The notes under the pieces: generated by a model
Database searches by the model: none
What the model was told of the DNA's origin: nothing
The model's input: the letters and a program-made list of their open reading frames with translations, nothing else
Translations under genes and position numbers: made by a program
Assembly (NCBI RefSeq): GCF_007655005.1
Contig: NZ_SZVW01000024.1
Location: 62,001-126,000 of the forward strand
Origin: Streptomyces tibetensis
Lineage (GTDB): Bacteria > Actinomycetota > Actinomycetes > Streptomycetales > Streptomycetaceae
Reading direction: 5' to 3'
Length of the DNA: 64,000 nucleotides
Shown: positions 48,759 to 57,534 of the stretch, one piece after another
How the letters are laid out: each line of letters opens with the position of its first letter
How positions within the stretch are numbered: position 1 is the stretch's first letter

Positions 48759-49142
48759 GTGCCTACCGGCAAGGTCAAGTGGTTCAACAGTGAGAAGGGC
48801 TTCGGCTTTCTCTCCCGTGACGACGGCGGCGACGTCTTCGTCCATTCCTCGGTCCTCCCCGCCGGAGTCGAGACGCTCAAGCCGGGCCAGCGAGTGGAGT
48901 TCGGCGTCGTCGCCGGACAGCGCGGCGACCAGGCGCTGTCCCTGGCGATCCTGGACCCGACCCCGTCCGTCGCCGCCGCGACCCGCAAGAAGCCGGACGA
49001 GCTGGCCTCCATCGTCCAGGACCTGACGACGCTGCTGGAGAACATCACGCCCATGCTGGAGCGGGGCCGCTACCCCGAGAAGACCGCGGGCAAGAAGATC
49101 GCCGGCCTGCTGCGCGCGGTCGCCGACCAACTGGACGTCTGA
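48759..49142 (+). CDS. Cold-shock-domain protein with C-terminal helical extension
   Basis: 127 aa from a GTG at 48759 (GAGGA 7-8 bases upstream). Residues 1-~66 are a cold-shock domain (KVKWFNSEKGFGFL, VFVHSSVLPAG, GQRVEFGVVAGQRGDQALSLA) with intact RNP motifs. Residues ~75-127 are an extra helical segment (DELASIVQDLTTLLENITPMLERGRYPEKTAGKKIAGLLRAVADQL), basic in the middle. Extended cold-shock proteins of this type are conserved in Streptomyces next to mqnD; the tail may mediate dimerisation or RNA contact. The 3' end, including the stop codon, is copied in an 18-bp tandem repeat. Confidence 0.93.
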   Translation: MPTGKVKWFNSEKGFGFLSRDDGGDVFVHSSVLPAGVETLKPGQRVEFGVVAGQRGDQALSLAILDPTPSVAAATRKKPDELASIVQDLTTLLENITPMLERGRYPEKTAGKKIAGLLRAVADQLDV

Positions 49143-49202
49143 GACCTCTTGGACATCTGAGACCCTTTGGGCGTCTGAGACCCTTTGGGCGTCTGAGACC
49201 TC
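49129..49202 (+). repeat. 18-bp tandem repeat x4 spanning two convergent stop codons
   Basis: The core TCTGAGACC recurs at 49138, 49156, 49174 and 49192, exactly 18 bp apart; unit consensus TTTGGGCGTCTGAGACCC. Unit 1 contains the last codons and stop of the cold-shock gene, and unit 4 runs into the mqnD stop. The array fills the whole intergenic space. Confidence 0.92.
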
Positions 49203-50049
49203 AGGGAAAGCGCAGCGCGTCCGGACCGAGGGGCGGTACGAGTCCCTCGGCCGCCGCGCGGGTCAGCAGTCCGCGTACGGCCGCGTAGCCGTCCTCGCCG
49301 AGGCCCGCGGTGAACTCGTTGACGTACAGCCCGATGTGCTGGTCGGCGACGGCCGGGTCCATCTCCTGGGCGTGCTCCATGACGTAGGGCCGGGACGCCT
49401 CGGGATCGTCCCAGGCGGCGCGCACGGACGTCCGGATGGAGTCGGCGAGCAGCCGCAGCTTCTGCTCCCCCAGTGACCGCTTGGCGATGATCGCGCCCAG
49501 CGGGATCGGCAGCCCGGTGGTGTTCTCCCAGTGCTCGCCCATGTCGGCGAGCTTGTGCAGTCCGTACTGGCCGTAGGTGAAGCGCGCCTCGTGGATCACG
49601 AGCCCCGCGTCGACCTTGCCGTCCCGCACGGCCGGCATGATCTCGTGGAACGGCATGACGACGATCTCACCGACCCCGCCGTCCAGCGTGTCCGCGGCCC
49701 ACAGCCGGAACAGCAGATAGGCGGTCGACTTCTCACTGGGCACCGCGACGGTCCGCCCGGTCAGGTCGACGTCGGCCTCCCGCGTCAGCACCAGCGGCCC
49801 GCAACCCCGCCCCAGCGCGCCCCCGCAGGGCAGCAGGGCGTAGTCGTCGAGGACGTACGGCAGCACGGCGTACGACACCTTCAGCACGTCGAACTCGCCG
49901 CGCTCGGCCATGCCGTTGGTGATGTCGATGTCGGCGAAGGTCACGTCGAGGGCCGGGGCGCCCGGGACCCGGTCGTGGGCCAGGGCGTCGAAGACGAACG
50001 TGTCGTTCGGGCAGGGCGAGTACGCGATCTGCAGCTGCTCAACCGTCAT
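49201..50049 (-). CDS. mqnD: 1,4-dihydroxy-6-naphthoate synthase MqnD
   Basis: 282 aa periplasmic-binding-protein-like enzyme of the futalosine menaquinone pathway; it converts cyclic de-hypoxanthine futalosine to 1,4-dihydroxy-6-naphthoate. Landmarks: LQIAYSPCPNDTFVFDALAH (conserved SPCPNDTF), DIDITNGMAERGEFDVLKVSYAV, LPCGGALGRGCGPLV, PSEKSTAYLLFRLWA, VDAGLVIHEARFTYG and TTGLPIPLGAIIAKRSL. It overlaps the end of mqnB by 11 bp, so the two are coupled. The other pathway genes (mqnA, mqnC, mqnE) are not in this window. Confidence 0.97.
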   Translation of the reverse strand: MTVEQLQIAYSPCPNDTFVFDALAHDRVPGAPALDVTFADIDITNGMAERGEFDVLKVSYAVLPYVLDDYALLPCGGALGRGCGPLVLTREADVDLTGRTVAVPSEKSTAYLLFRLWAADTLDGGVGEIVVMPFHEIMPAVRDGKVDAGLVIHEARFTYGQYGLHKLADMGEHWENTTGLPIPLGAIIAKRSLGEQKLRLLADSIRTSVRAAWDDPEASRPYVMEHAQEMDPAVADQHIGLYVNEFTAGLGEDGYAAVRGLLTRAAAEGLVPPLGPDALRFP

Positions 50050-50860
50050 GCCGGTTCCAACCCTCCAGTACGGGCGGGAGCTTCCCGAACCCTTCCGTCA
50101 AGGCTGCCAGGGCGTCGCCGATCCGCCACGCGGCGCGGTCGCGGGGGCCGACGGGATTGGAGATCGCCCGGATCTCCAGTACGGGCACGTTGTGCGCGGC
50201 GGCGGCCTCGGCGACGCCGAAGCCCTCCATGGCCTCGGCGAGGGCGGTGGGGTGCCGCTCCCGCAGCGTGGCGGCCCGGGCGGCCGTCCCGGTCACGGTC
50301 GACACGGTGAGGACGGCCCCGGTGCGGGCCCCGGTGGCCTCGGTGACCCGCCGTACGAGATCGGCGGGCGGCTCATGCCTGACGTTCCCGAACCCGAGCT
50401 CGGTGACCGGCACGAACCCGTCCTCGGTCTCGGCCCCCAGATCGGCCGCGACGATCCCGTCGGCGACGACCAGCGACCCCACGGCCGCCTCGGGCTGGAA
50501 CCCGCCGCCGATCCCGGCGGACACGACGAGGTCGTACGGCTCGCCCTTCAGGGCGGCGGCGGTGAGAGCGGATGCAGTGGAGGCAGCGGCAAGCGCGGGC
50601 CCGACACCGACGACGATCACATCGACCTGGCCAGGGCTGCCGGCAGCCGAACTGCTCCCGCCATGGGCAGCCGAACCGCTACCGCCGTGGGCAGTCGTTC
50701 CGCCAGAGCGATGGGGGTCCCCCCTGCTCGAGCGAAGCCGAGAGCTTGGGGGAGGGTGGGCACTGCCTGCAGTGCCGAGCACCGCTTCATCGGGCCCCGG
50801 GGAAAACGTCCCAAGACCCGCCGCCACCGCGTCCCTCTCCACGGAGACGGCAGTGGCCAC
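50039..50860 (-). CDS. mqnB: Futalosine hydrolase MqnB, with a repeat-derived insertion
   Basis: 273 aa from a GTG at 50860 (LVATAVSVERDAV); the start is uncertain because no strong ribosome site is seen. Nucleoside-phosphorylase-fold landmarks are VIVVGVGPALAAASTA, YDLVVSAGIGGGFQ, VGSLVVADGIVAADLG and AMEGFGVAEAAAAHNVPVLEIRAISN. The enzyme releases hypoxanthine from futalosine. Between the first strands there is an unusual ~45-residue low-complexity stretch (SAHPPPSSRLRSSRGDPH, then GGSGSAAHGGSSS). Its first part is encoded by a dispersed Streptomyces repeat at 50712-50754. The reading frame stays open, so the gene is probably functional. It is coupled to mqnD. Confidence 0.9.
   Translation of the reverse strand: MATAVSVERDAVAAGLGTFSPGPDEAVLGTAGSAHPPPSSRLRSSRGDPHRSGGTTAHGGSGSAAHGGSSSAAGSPGQVDVIVVGVGPALAAASTASALTAAALKGEPYDLVVSAGIGGGFQPEAAVGSLVVADGIVAADLGAETEDGFVPVTELGFGNVRHEPPADLVRRVTEATGARTGAVLTVSTVTGTAARAATLRERHPTALAEAMEGFGVAEAAAAHNVPVLEIRAISNPVGPRDRAAWRIGDALAALTEGFGKLPPVLEGWNRHDG
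50712..50754. repeat. Dispersed Streptomyces repeat inserted in mqnB
   Basis: TGGGGGTCCCCCCTGCTCGA at 50712, with GCGAAGCCGAGAGCTTGGGG following, contains CTCGAGCGAAGCCGAGAG, which folds into a hairpin, plus G/C-run arms. This sequence type recurs between Streptomyces genes. Here it lies in frame within mqnB and is translated. Confidence 0.75.
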
Positions 50861-50889
50861 GAGTACCCGGCTCAGCCCGGCGGCAGCGA

Positions 50890-51363
50890 TCAGGCGTCCT
50901 TCTTGAGCTTGAAGTTCCAGAGCCCGGACGGGTCCTTGTCGCCTTCCTTGATGGACACCAGCGTCGAGTTGCCCTGCGCGCCGTACTGGGCGTTGAAGAA
51001 CACGCTGCCCGGAATCGTGCGGTAGGTCTTCGTGCTGGAGTCGGTCAGCGGCTGACCGTTCATCAGGATCGTCCAGCCCTCGTCGGCGATCTCGGGGTCG
51101 ACCCCGAAGCGCACCGTCTCGTCGGGGTCGACGGAGATGCTCTTGATGCCCTTGTCCTTCAGGCACCCGGCGAGATCGGACGGCTTCAGGGCGTCGCCCT
51201 CGCCGCCGCAGGTGGCCTCGGAGTTCACCGAGTCGCTGCCCACGGTGACCGTGGCCATCGGCGTCGGCTTGTCACAGGCCGACAGGACGAGCAGTCCGGC
51301 GGATACGACGCCGGCGACGGCGACGGCGCGGCGGCGTCGCACAACGGATTGCAACGTGTTCAT
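50890..51363 (-). CDS. DUF2771-like lipoprotein
   Basis: 157 aa. A basic N-terminus (VRRRRA) and hydrophobic helix lead to the lipobox LSAC (lipidated Cys at 30). The mature part contains KPTPMATVTVGSDSVNSEATC, CLKDKGIKSISVDPDETVRFGVDPEIADEGWTILMNG, FFNAQYG and TLVSIKEGDKDPSGLWNFKLK. This fits the DUF2771 family of actinobacterial lipoproteins, function unknown. Two further cysteines could form a disulfide. It is upstream of mqnB on the same strand, 29 bp apart, so likely in one transcript with mqnB-mqnD. Confidence 0.82.
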   Translation of the reverse strand: MNTLQSVVRRRRAVAVAGVVSAGLLVLSACDKPTPMATVTVGSDSVNSEATCGGEGDALKPSDLAGCLKDKGIKSISVDPDETVRFGVDPEIADEGWTILMNGQPLTDSSTKTYRTIPGSVFFNAQYGAQGNSTLVSIKEGDKDPSGLWNFKLKKDA

Positions 51364-51459
51364 GGGCGAAGGCTATCGGGCCCGCACAGCGGACCGCCCA
51401 CGCGGGGTACGGCTCCCTGGCAGATCCATCAGAAGGGCCCTACGCGGCCCCGCGCCGCC

Positions 51460-52893
51460 CTACGCCACCCGAGCCCGCCCCGTGCTCCCGCGCCGGGCCG
51501 AGTCGATCAGCCCCCGCACGGTCGTCAGCCACCCGATGCCGACGATCGCGGCACCCACCGCCAGCCCGGCCGTGCCGTTGAGCGGCATCACGATTCCGAC
51601 CGCCCCGCCCAGCACCCAGGACATCTGCAGCAGCGTCTCGGAGCGGGCGAAGGCCGACGTACGGACGCTCTCGGGTACGTCCCGCTGGATCAGCGCGTCC
51701 AGGGACAGCTTGGCCAGGGCCTGCGCGAACCCGGCGATCGCCGCCAGCGCGGCCACCAGGACCGCGCCGAAGAACACCGCCGCCGTGATCGCCGCGCCCG
51801 CCACGCACGCCACGACCGTCACGATGATGATCTCCGGCGCCCGAGACCGCAGCCACGCCCCGACGGCCGTACCGAGCGCGTTGCCCACGCCCGCCGACAC
51901 GCCCACGATCCCCAGCGACACGGCGGCGCTCTGGCCGGAGACCGGGTGCTCGCGCAGCAGGAACGCCAGGAAGAAGATCAGGAACCCGGTCAGGCAGCGG
52001 ATGGCGGCGTTCGCGGCGAGCGCGTGGGTGACGGCCGGGCCGACCGTGCGCAGCCCGGGCCGCTTGACCGGCTGCCGGTGCGGCCCGTGCAGGTGCTGCT
52101 CGTCGGCCGCCAGCAAGGCGCGGTCCTCGCCCTTGGCGGAGTCGACCTTCGGCGGCAGCGTGAACGACAGGATCGTGCCCGCCACGAAGAGCACGAAGGC
52201 GCCGAAGAGCGGCCAGCGCGGCCCGATCTGCTGGAGTCCGGCACCGACGGGCGCGGCGACGCCGGTGGCGAGGAGGCCGCCGAGGGTGACCCGCGAGTTG
52301 GCCTTCACGAGGGAGAACCGCGGCGGCAGCAGCCGGGGCACGACGGCACTTCTGACCACGCCGTACGCCTTCGACGAGACGAGGACGCCGAGCGCGGCCG
52401 GGTACAGCTCCAGGCCGCCGCTGACGACCGCTCCGGACAGCACGATCGCGAGCAGCGCCCGGGCCAGCATCGCGCCGGCCATGGCGGCGCGGCGGCCGTG
52501 CGGGAGACGGTCGAGGAGGGGGCCGATGACGGGGGCGAGGAGGGTGAAGGGCGCCATGGTGATGGCGAGGTAGAGCGCGACGCGCCCGCGCGCCTCGTCG
52601 GTGGGCACGGAGAAGAAGACGGTGGAGGCGAGGGCGACCGTGATCATGACGTCGCCGGCGCCGTTCACCCCGTGCAGTTCGATCAACTTGCCGAGGCCGG
52701 ACTCTCCGGCGCCGTGCGCGTGGGTGGCCTTGCGGATGCCGCGGGCCGTGCCGGTCACCGGGAAGTGCAGGGCACGGCCGACCGAGCGGAAGAAGCCGCC
52801 CATACGGCCCGGTCCGCCCGGTCGGATACTTCCCTTGACCCCTTTCGACCCACCGGTCCCGGTGGCGCCCGGGGGTGTCTTCGCGGCTGCCAC
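51460..52893 (-). CDS. Major facilitator superfamily exporter
   Basis: 477 aa from a GTG at 52893; an ATG 39 bases upstream is also possible and neither has a clear ribosome site. After a ~70-residue polar tail come twelve hydrophobic segments in two halves. Characteristic loops are VALYLAITMAPFTLLAPVIGPLLDRLPHGRR (the D-x-x-HGRR loop between helices 2 and 3), SSKAYGVVRSAVVPRLLPP and QALAKLSLDALIQRDVPESVRTSAFARSETLLQMSWVLGG. This is an MFS drug/metabolite-exporter type with unknown substrate. It is conserved in Streptomyces next to the menaquinone genes, by recollection. It is divergent from the DUF3027 gene. Confidence 0.88.
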   Translation of the reverse strand: MAAAKTPPGATGTGGSKGVKGSIRPGGPGRMGGFFRSVGRALHFPVTGTARGIRKATHAHGAGESGLGKLIELHGVNGAGDVMITVALASTVFFSVPTDEARGRVALYLAITMAPFTLLAPVIGPLLDRLPHGRRAAMAGAMLARALLAIVLSGAVVSGGLELYPAALGVLVSSKAYGVVRSAVVPRLLPPRFSLVKANSRVTLGGLLATGVAAPVGAGLQQIGPRWPLFGAFVLFVAGTILSFTLPPKVDSAKGEDRALLAADEQHLHGPHRQPVKRPGLRTVGPAVTHALAANAAIRCLTGFLIFFLAFLLREHPVSGQSAAVSLGIVGVSAGVGNALGTAVGAWLRSRAPEIIIVTVVACVAGAAITAAVFFGAVLVAALAAIAGFAQALAKLSLDALIQRDVPESVRTSAFARSETLLQMSWVLGGAVGIVMPLNGTAGLAVGAAIVGIGWLTTVRGLIDSARRGSTGRARVA

Positions 52894-53165
52894 GACGTCA
52901 TAGTGCCCCGATAAGGCCGTGGGTAGTGCCATTACCGCTTGTATAGGGCCTGTGGGGTGACTGTCCGGGGCGGCGGCCCGGGGTCCGGTGGGTGGCACAA
53001 CAGGACCGTCGGTGTACGCGGCGTGGGGCGGAAGGGTAGCGTGCGTATCTCAGCCATCCCGCAAAATGGATGAAGGATGTCGACGCGGTCCCCCGGTCCG
53101 CTCCGTCCGCCCCCGCGCCGGGAGTGGCGCACTCGTGAGACGGCGTATGGAGAGAAGCGATACCT

Positions 53166-54092
53166 GTGAGCGCAGCGACAACGCGAAGCCGCACCCCTGA
53201 CCGTCTGTGCGCCGAGGCCGTCGACCTCGCACGCGCCGCAGCCGAAGAGGCAGCCGCGCCAGGAATCGTCGGCGAGCATGTGGGACTGGTCTCCGAAGGG
53301 GACCGCGTTGTCACGCACTTCTTCGAGTGCCGGGAGCTCGGTTACCGGGGCTGGCGCTGGGCCGTGACGGTGGCCCGGGCCTCCCGGGCGAAGATCGTCA
53401 CGGTGGACGAGGCGGCGCTGCTGCCCGGACCGGACGCGGTGCTGGCGCCGGAGTGGGTGCCGTGGAGCGAGCGGCTGCGTCCCGGCGACATGGGGCCGGG
53501 CGATCTGCTGCCCACCGACGCCGAGGACCTGCGCCTGGAGCCGGGCTACTCGGGCGAGGACGAGCCGGCGCCGAACGTCCCCGTCTCCCACGAGATGGCC
53601 GACCTGGTCGAGGCGGAGGACGCGGACCTCACCACGGCCTCGGCGTCCGGCTTCACGCTGGCCCCATCCCGCGGTTCGATCCCGGCGGTCGCCGAGGAAC
53701 TGGGCATGCGCCGGGCCCGCGTCCTGTCCCGCTACGGCCTGCACAGCGCGGCCGACCGCTGGGAGGAGGCGTTCGGCCCCAAGACCCCCATGGCCCAGTC
53801 GGCCCCCGCGGCCTGCGTCAGCTGCGGCTTCCTCGTCCCCATCGGAGGCACCCTCGGCCAGGCCTTCGGCGCCTGCGCCAACGAGTTCTCCCCGGCCGAC
53901 GGCCGCCTGGTCTCCCTCGCCTACGGCTGCGGTGGCCACTCCGAGGCCGCGGTCATGCCCCGCCCGCCCCAGCCGCCCGCCCCGGTCATCGACGAGACCC
54001 GGGTCGACCCGTTCCCGCTGCGCCCGGCCCCGGACTCGGGCTCGGTGACACCGACGGCGGACGCGGACACGGAGGAACTCGGGCACTCATAG
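53166..54092 (+). CDS. DUF3027 protein
   Basis: 308 aa from a GTG with GGAGAG about ten bases upstream. Landmarks: LCAEAVDLARAAAEEAA, VGEHVGLVSEGDRVVTHFFECRELGYRGWRWAVTVARA, VLAPEWVPWSERLRPGDMGPGDLLP, GRARVLSRYGLHSAADRWEEAFGPKTPMAQ, then a CVSCGF...CANEFSPADGR...YGCGGH segment with cysteines that may hold zinc. This is the DUF3027 family, an actinobacterial protein of unknown function often found near cold-shock and mqn genes. The C-terminus is proline/acid rich. Cytoplasmic by sequence. Confidence 0.88.
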   Translation: MSAATTRSRTPDRLCAEAVDLARAAAEEAAAPGIVGEHVGLVSEGDRVVTHFFECRELGYRGWRWAVTVARASRAKIVTVDEAALLPGPDAVLAPEWVPWSERLRPGDMGPGDLLPTDAEDLRLEPGYSGEDEPAPNVPVSHEMADLVEAEDADLTTASASGFTLAPSRGSIPAVAEELGMRRARVLSRYGLHSAADRWEEAFGPKTPMAQSAPAACVSCGFLVPIGGTLGQAFGACANEFSPADGRLVSLAYGCGGHSEAAVMPRPPQPPAPVIDETRVDPFPLRPAPDSGSVTPTADADTEELGHS

Positions 54093-54219
54093 CGGCCGGC
54101 CGTACACACGTCCTTCACGCCACCGCCCGCACGCCCGGCCGCCCACGTCGGGCAGGCGCACGCCGTCCGCTCCCCAAGCGGTACCTTCTCCTCACGTCCA
54201 CGAGGAGAAGGAACGGAAC

Positions 54220-57200
54220 GTGAGCAGCAAGTTCGTGCGGCCCGCCGCCGAGGGGGCCGATCCGTTCGGTACCGCCCGTCTGCGGCGCGGTGTCCTCGAC
54301 GCCTGGGCCACCAGCCCCGCCCGGTTCCGCGAGGACGCCAATGCCGAGGAGGACCTGGTCCTCGGCGGCTACCGGGACCGGCTCGTCGTGGAACTCGCCC
54401 AGAACGCGGCCGACGCCGCCGCCCGGGCCGGAGTACCGGGGCGGCTGCGGCTCACCCTGCGTGACGACGTGCTCGTCGCCGCCAACACCGGCGCCCCGCT
54501 GGACGCGGCCGGGGTCGAGTCGCTGTCCACATTGCGGGCGTCGGCCAAGCGGGACACCGGGGACACCTCCTCCGTGGGGCGGTTCGGAGTCGGGTTCGCC
54601 GCCGTGCTGTCCGTCACCGACGAGCCCGCCGTCGTCGGCCGGCACGGCGGTGTGCGGTGGTCGCTCGCCGAGGCCAGGGCACTGGCCGCCGAGACCGCCC
54701 GGCACAGCCCCGGCCTCGGGGACGAGGTCCGGCGGCGGGACGGCCACGTACCCCTGCTGCGGCTGCCGTACGCCGCCGAGGGCACCGCCCCCGCCCCCTA
54801 CGACACCGCCGTCATCCTGCCGCTGCGGGACGACCCGGCCGCCGATCTCGCCGAGCGTCTGCTGCGCGCCGTCGACGACGCCCTGCTGCTCGCCCTCCCC
54901 GGACTCCAAGAGCTGGTCGTCGAGATCAACGGGGAGAGCCCGCGCACCCTCACCCGCCGCACCGACGGTCCCTTCACCGTCGTCGACGACTCCGCCCACG
55001 GCGTCACCCACTGGCGCACCGCCGTCGCCCACGGCCCCCTCACCCCCGACCTCCTCGCCGACCGGCCCGTCGAGGAGCGGCTGCGGCCGCACTGGTCCGT
55101 CACCTGGGCCGTGCCGGTGGACAGCGACGGCAGCCCGGCCCGGCCCCGCACCAACGCGGTCGTGCACGCCCCCACCCCGAGCGACGAGCCGCTCGGCGTC
55201 CCGGCCCTGCTCATCGCCTCGTTCCCGCTGGACTCCACCCGCCGGCACGCCGCCCCCGGCCCGCTGACCGACTTCCTCGTCGAGCGCGCGGCCGACGCCT
55301 ACGCCGAACTCCTCGGCGACTGGCGGCCGGTGACGTCCGGGATCATCGACCTCGTGCCGGGCCCGCTCGGCAAGGGCGAACTGGACGGCTCCCTGCGCCA
55401 GGCGATCCTCCAGCGGCTGCCGCGGACCTCCTTCCTGCCGCCCGCACTCCCGCCCCGCGAGGACGACGAGCTGCCGGAGTCGCTGCGGCCACGGGACGCC
55501 GAGGTCGTCGAGAGCGCGGGCGCGGACACCGTGCGGGTGCTCGCCGAGGTGCTCCCCACCCTGCTGCCCGCCGGTCTCGAGCGCCGCGCCGAGCTGCGGA
55601 CCCTGGGCGTCGCCCGCGTCCCGCTGACCGACGCGATCGACCGGCTGGCCGGCCTGGAGAAGGAGCCCGGCTGGTGGCGGCGGCTCTACGACAGCCTGGC
55701 CGGGGTCGACCCGGACCGCCTGTCGGGGCTCCCGGTGCCGCTGGCGGACGGCCGTACGGCCATCGGGCCCCGGCAGATCCTGCTGCCGGGTGCGGAAGCC
55801 GCCCGGATCGACCCCGAGGTGCTCGCCCGGCTCGGCCTCAAGGTCGCCCACCCCGACGCCGCCCACCCGATCCTGGAGAAGCTCGGCGCCCTGCCCGCGA
55901 CACCGCGGGCGATCCTCACCACCCCGCAGGTCCGGGCCGCCGTCGCCGCGTCCCTGGACGACGAGGGCGGCGTGAACTGGGAAGAGGACGTCCTCGACGC
56001 CGACGAACTGGCCGACACCGTGCTCGCGCTGGTGCGAGACGCCGGCCTGGAGCCCGGTGACGAGCCCTGGCTCGGCGCGCTCGCCCTGCCCGACGAGGAC
56101 GGCGAACCCGCCCCGGCCTGCGAACTCGTCTTCCCCGGCGGGCCCTTCGCCCAGGTCATGCGCGAGGGCGAACTCGCCTCCGTGGACGCCGAGCTGGCCG
56201 ACAAGTGGGGCGAGCAGCCGCTCGCCGCCTGCGGTGTCCTGGTGGACTTCGCGCTCGTCCGCGCCACCGACGTCGTCCTCGACCCGGACGAACTGGAGCC
56301 CCGCGAGAGCGACTTCGCCGAGCCGGACGACGCGGGCCTGCTGGACGCCGTCGACGTGTGGTGCGAGGACGTCCTCGACCGCTTCCCGGACAGCCCGGTG
56401 CCGCCGGTCGCCACCGAGATCGTCGCCGTACGCGACCTGGACCTCGTGGACGAGGACAAGTGGGCGCAGGCGTTGGCGCTGCTGTCCCGGCCGCCGCTCA
56501 GGGACGCGATCGTGCAGCCCGTGCGGATCCTGCTGCCGGACGGGACGCACGAGGTCGTCCGGCCGTACACCGCCTGGTGGCTGCGCGGGAACCCGGTGCT
56601 CGACGGCCGCCGCCCGGCCGGCCTCAGGGCCGCCGGGGGCGATCCGCTGCTGCGCGGGCTGTACGACGAGGCCGACGCGACCGGGTTCGAAGACGAGCAG
56701 GTGCTGCGGGCGCTGGGGGTGCGGACGTCCGTCGCCGCGCTGCTGGACGAGCCCGGCGGTGCCGCCGAGCTGCTCGACCGGCTCGCCGACCCCGAGCGGG
56801 AGGTGACCGGTGCTCAACTGCACGCCCTGTACGGGGCGCTGGCCGATCTGGACCCCGAGCAGGTGACCCTGCCGGACGATTTGCGGGCCGTCGTCGACGG
56901 CCGGGTGGAGGTCGTGGACGCGGCCGACGCCGTGGTGTGCGACTCGCCCGACCTGCTGCCGTTCACCGACGGCGTGCCGCTGCTTCCCGTACGCCCGTCA
57001 CGCGCGGCCGAGCTGGCCGAACTGTTCCAGGTGCGGCGGCTGAGCGAGTCGGTCACCGGGGAGGTCACCTCCGAGGGCACCGAGCACGACGTACCGGAGC
57101 CGGTGCGGGTGCTGCTCGGCCGGCAGACCCCGTCCTCCTACGTCGAGCACGAGGAACTCGTCGTCGACGGCGTGGAGATCGACTGGCGGCTCACCGACGA

Positions 57201-57348
57201 CGGTGTCCTGCACGCCGCGACCCTGGAGGGCGTCGCCGCGGGGCTCGCGTGGGCGGCGGGGCAGTGGCCGCGGCGGTTCGAGGTGGCGGCGTTGCTGGAG
57301 GACCCGTCCCGCACGGACGAACTGGCGCGGGACCGGTGGTTCGACTGA
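54220..57348 (+). CDS. Large sacsin-like GHKL ATPase-domain protein
   Basis: 1042 aa from a GTG behind GGAGAAGGAA. The N-terminal ~200 residues hold an HSP90-like (Bergerat) ATP fold: N box VVELAQNAADAA, G1 box VAANTGAPLDAAGV and G2 loop VGRFGVGFAAVL. This is the arrangement of sacsin N-terminal ATP-binding-like proteins. The remaining ~800 residues are acidic, without recognised domains. Such proteins may be chaperone-like; bacterial members are sometimes linked to DNA or phage defence, but no nuclease or partner is fused here. It is common in Streptomyces beside the DUF3027 gene. Function is undetermined. Confidence 0.85.
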   Translation: MSSKFVRPAAEGADPFGTARLRRGVLDAWATSPARFREDANAEEDLVLGGYRDRLVVELAQNAADAAARAGVPGRLRLTLRDDVLVAANTGAPLDAAGVESLSTLRASAKRDTGDTSSVGRFGVGFAAVLSVTDEPAVVGRHGGVRWSLAEARALAAETARHSPGLGDEVRRRDGHVPLLRLPYAAEGTAPAPYDTAVILPLRDDPAADLAERLLRAVDDALLLALPGLQELVVEINGESPRTLTRRTDGPFTVVDDSAHGVTHWRTAVAHGPLTPDLLADRPVEERLRPHWSVTWAVPVDSDGSPARPRTNAVVHAPTPSDEPLGVPALLIASFPLDSTRRHAAPGPLTDFLVERAADAYAELLGDWRPVTSGIIDLVPGPLGKGELDGSLRQAILQRLPRTSFLPPALPPREDDELPESLRPRDAEVVESAGADTVRVLAEVLPTLLPAGLERRAELRTLGVARVPLTDAIDRLAGLEKEPGWWRRLYDSLAGVDPDRLSGLPVPLADGRTAIGPRQILLPGAEAARIDPEVLARLGLKVAHPDAAHPILEKLGALPATPRAILTTPQVRAAVAASLDDEGGVNWEEDVLDADELADTVLALVRDAGLEPGDEPWLGALALPDEDGEPAPACELVFPGGPFAQVMREGELASVDAELADKWGEQPLAACGVLVDFALVRATDVVLDPDELEPRESDFAEPDDAGLLDAVDVWCEDVLDRFPDSPVPPVATEIVAVRDLDLVDEDKWAQALALLSRPPLRDAIVQPVRILLPDGTHEVVRPYTAWWLRGNPVLDGRRPAGLRAAGGDPLLRGLYDEADATGFEDEQVLRALGVRTSVAALLDEPGGAAELLDRLADPEREVTGAQLHALYGALADLDPEQVTLPDDLRAVVDGRVEVVDAADAVVCDSPDLLPFTDGVPLLPVRPSRAAELAELFQVRRLSESVTGEVTSEGTEHDVPEPVRVLLGRQTPSSYVEHEELVVDGVEIDWRLTDDGVLHAATLEGVAAGLAWAAGQWPRRFEVAALLEDPSRTDELARDRWFD

Positions 57349-57456
57349 GCCGGTGCTGAGGTACGGCTGGGGTGGGTACGGCAGTTGGTGAAAACTCCCG
57401 CACATTTTTTTCACCTGTCGTACAACCATGCGCATTGCTGAGCTATCTGATCACCT

Positions 57457-57470
57457 GAGTCAACAGACTC
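57457..57470. promoter_or_regulatory. GAGTC-N4-GACTC dyad upstream of secreted paralogue 1
   Basis: GAGTC-AACA-GACTC, preceded by ATCTGATCACC, sits 65 bp before the ATG at 57535. The same arrangement stands before the neighbouring paralogue (58565-58579), marking a shared operator or promoter element. Confidence 0.55.
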
Positions 57471-57534
57471 CACGATCACTTGGGCCCCGAGAGCCGACGA
57501 CGAGCGCCGGGGCCCCTCTCCACCTGGGGAACGC

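Noticed and set aside
54115..56823. 902-codon minus-strand frame opposite the sacsin-like ATPase gene
   Set aside because: Antisense shadow. The plus-strand gene has N, G1 and G2 boxes and a good ribosome site.
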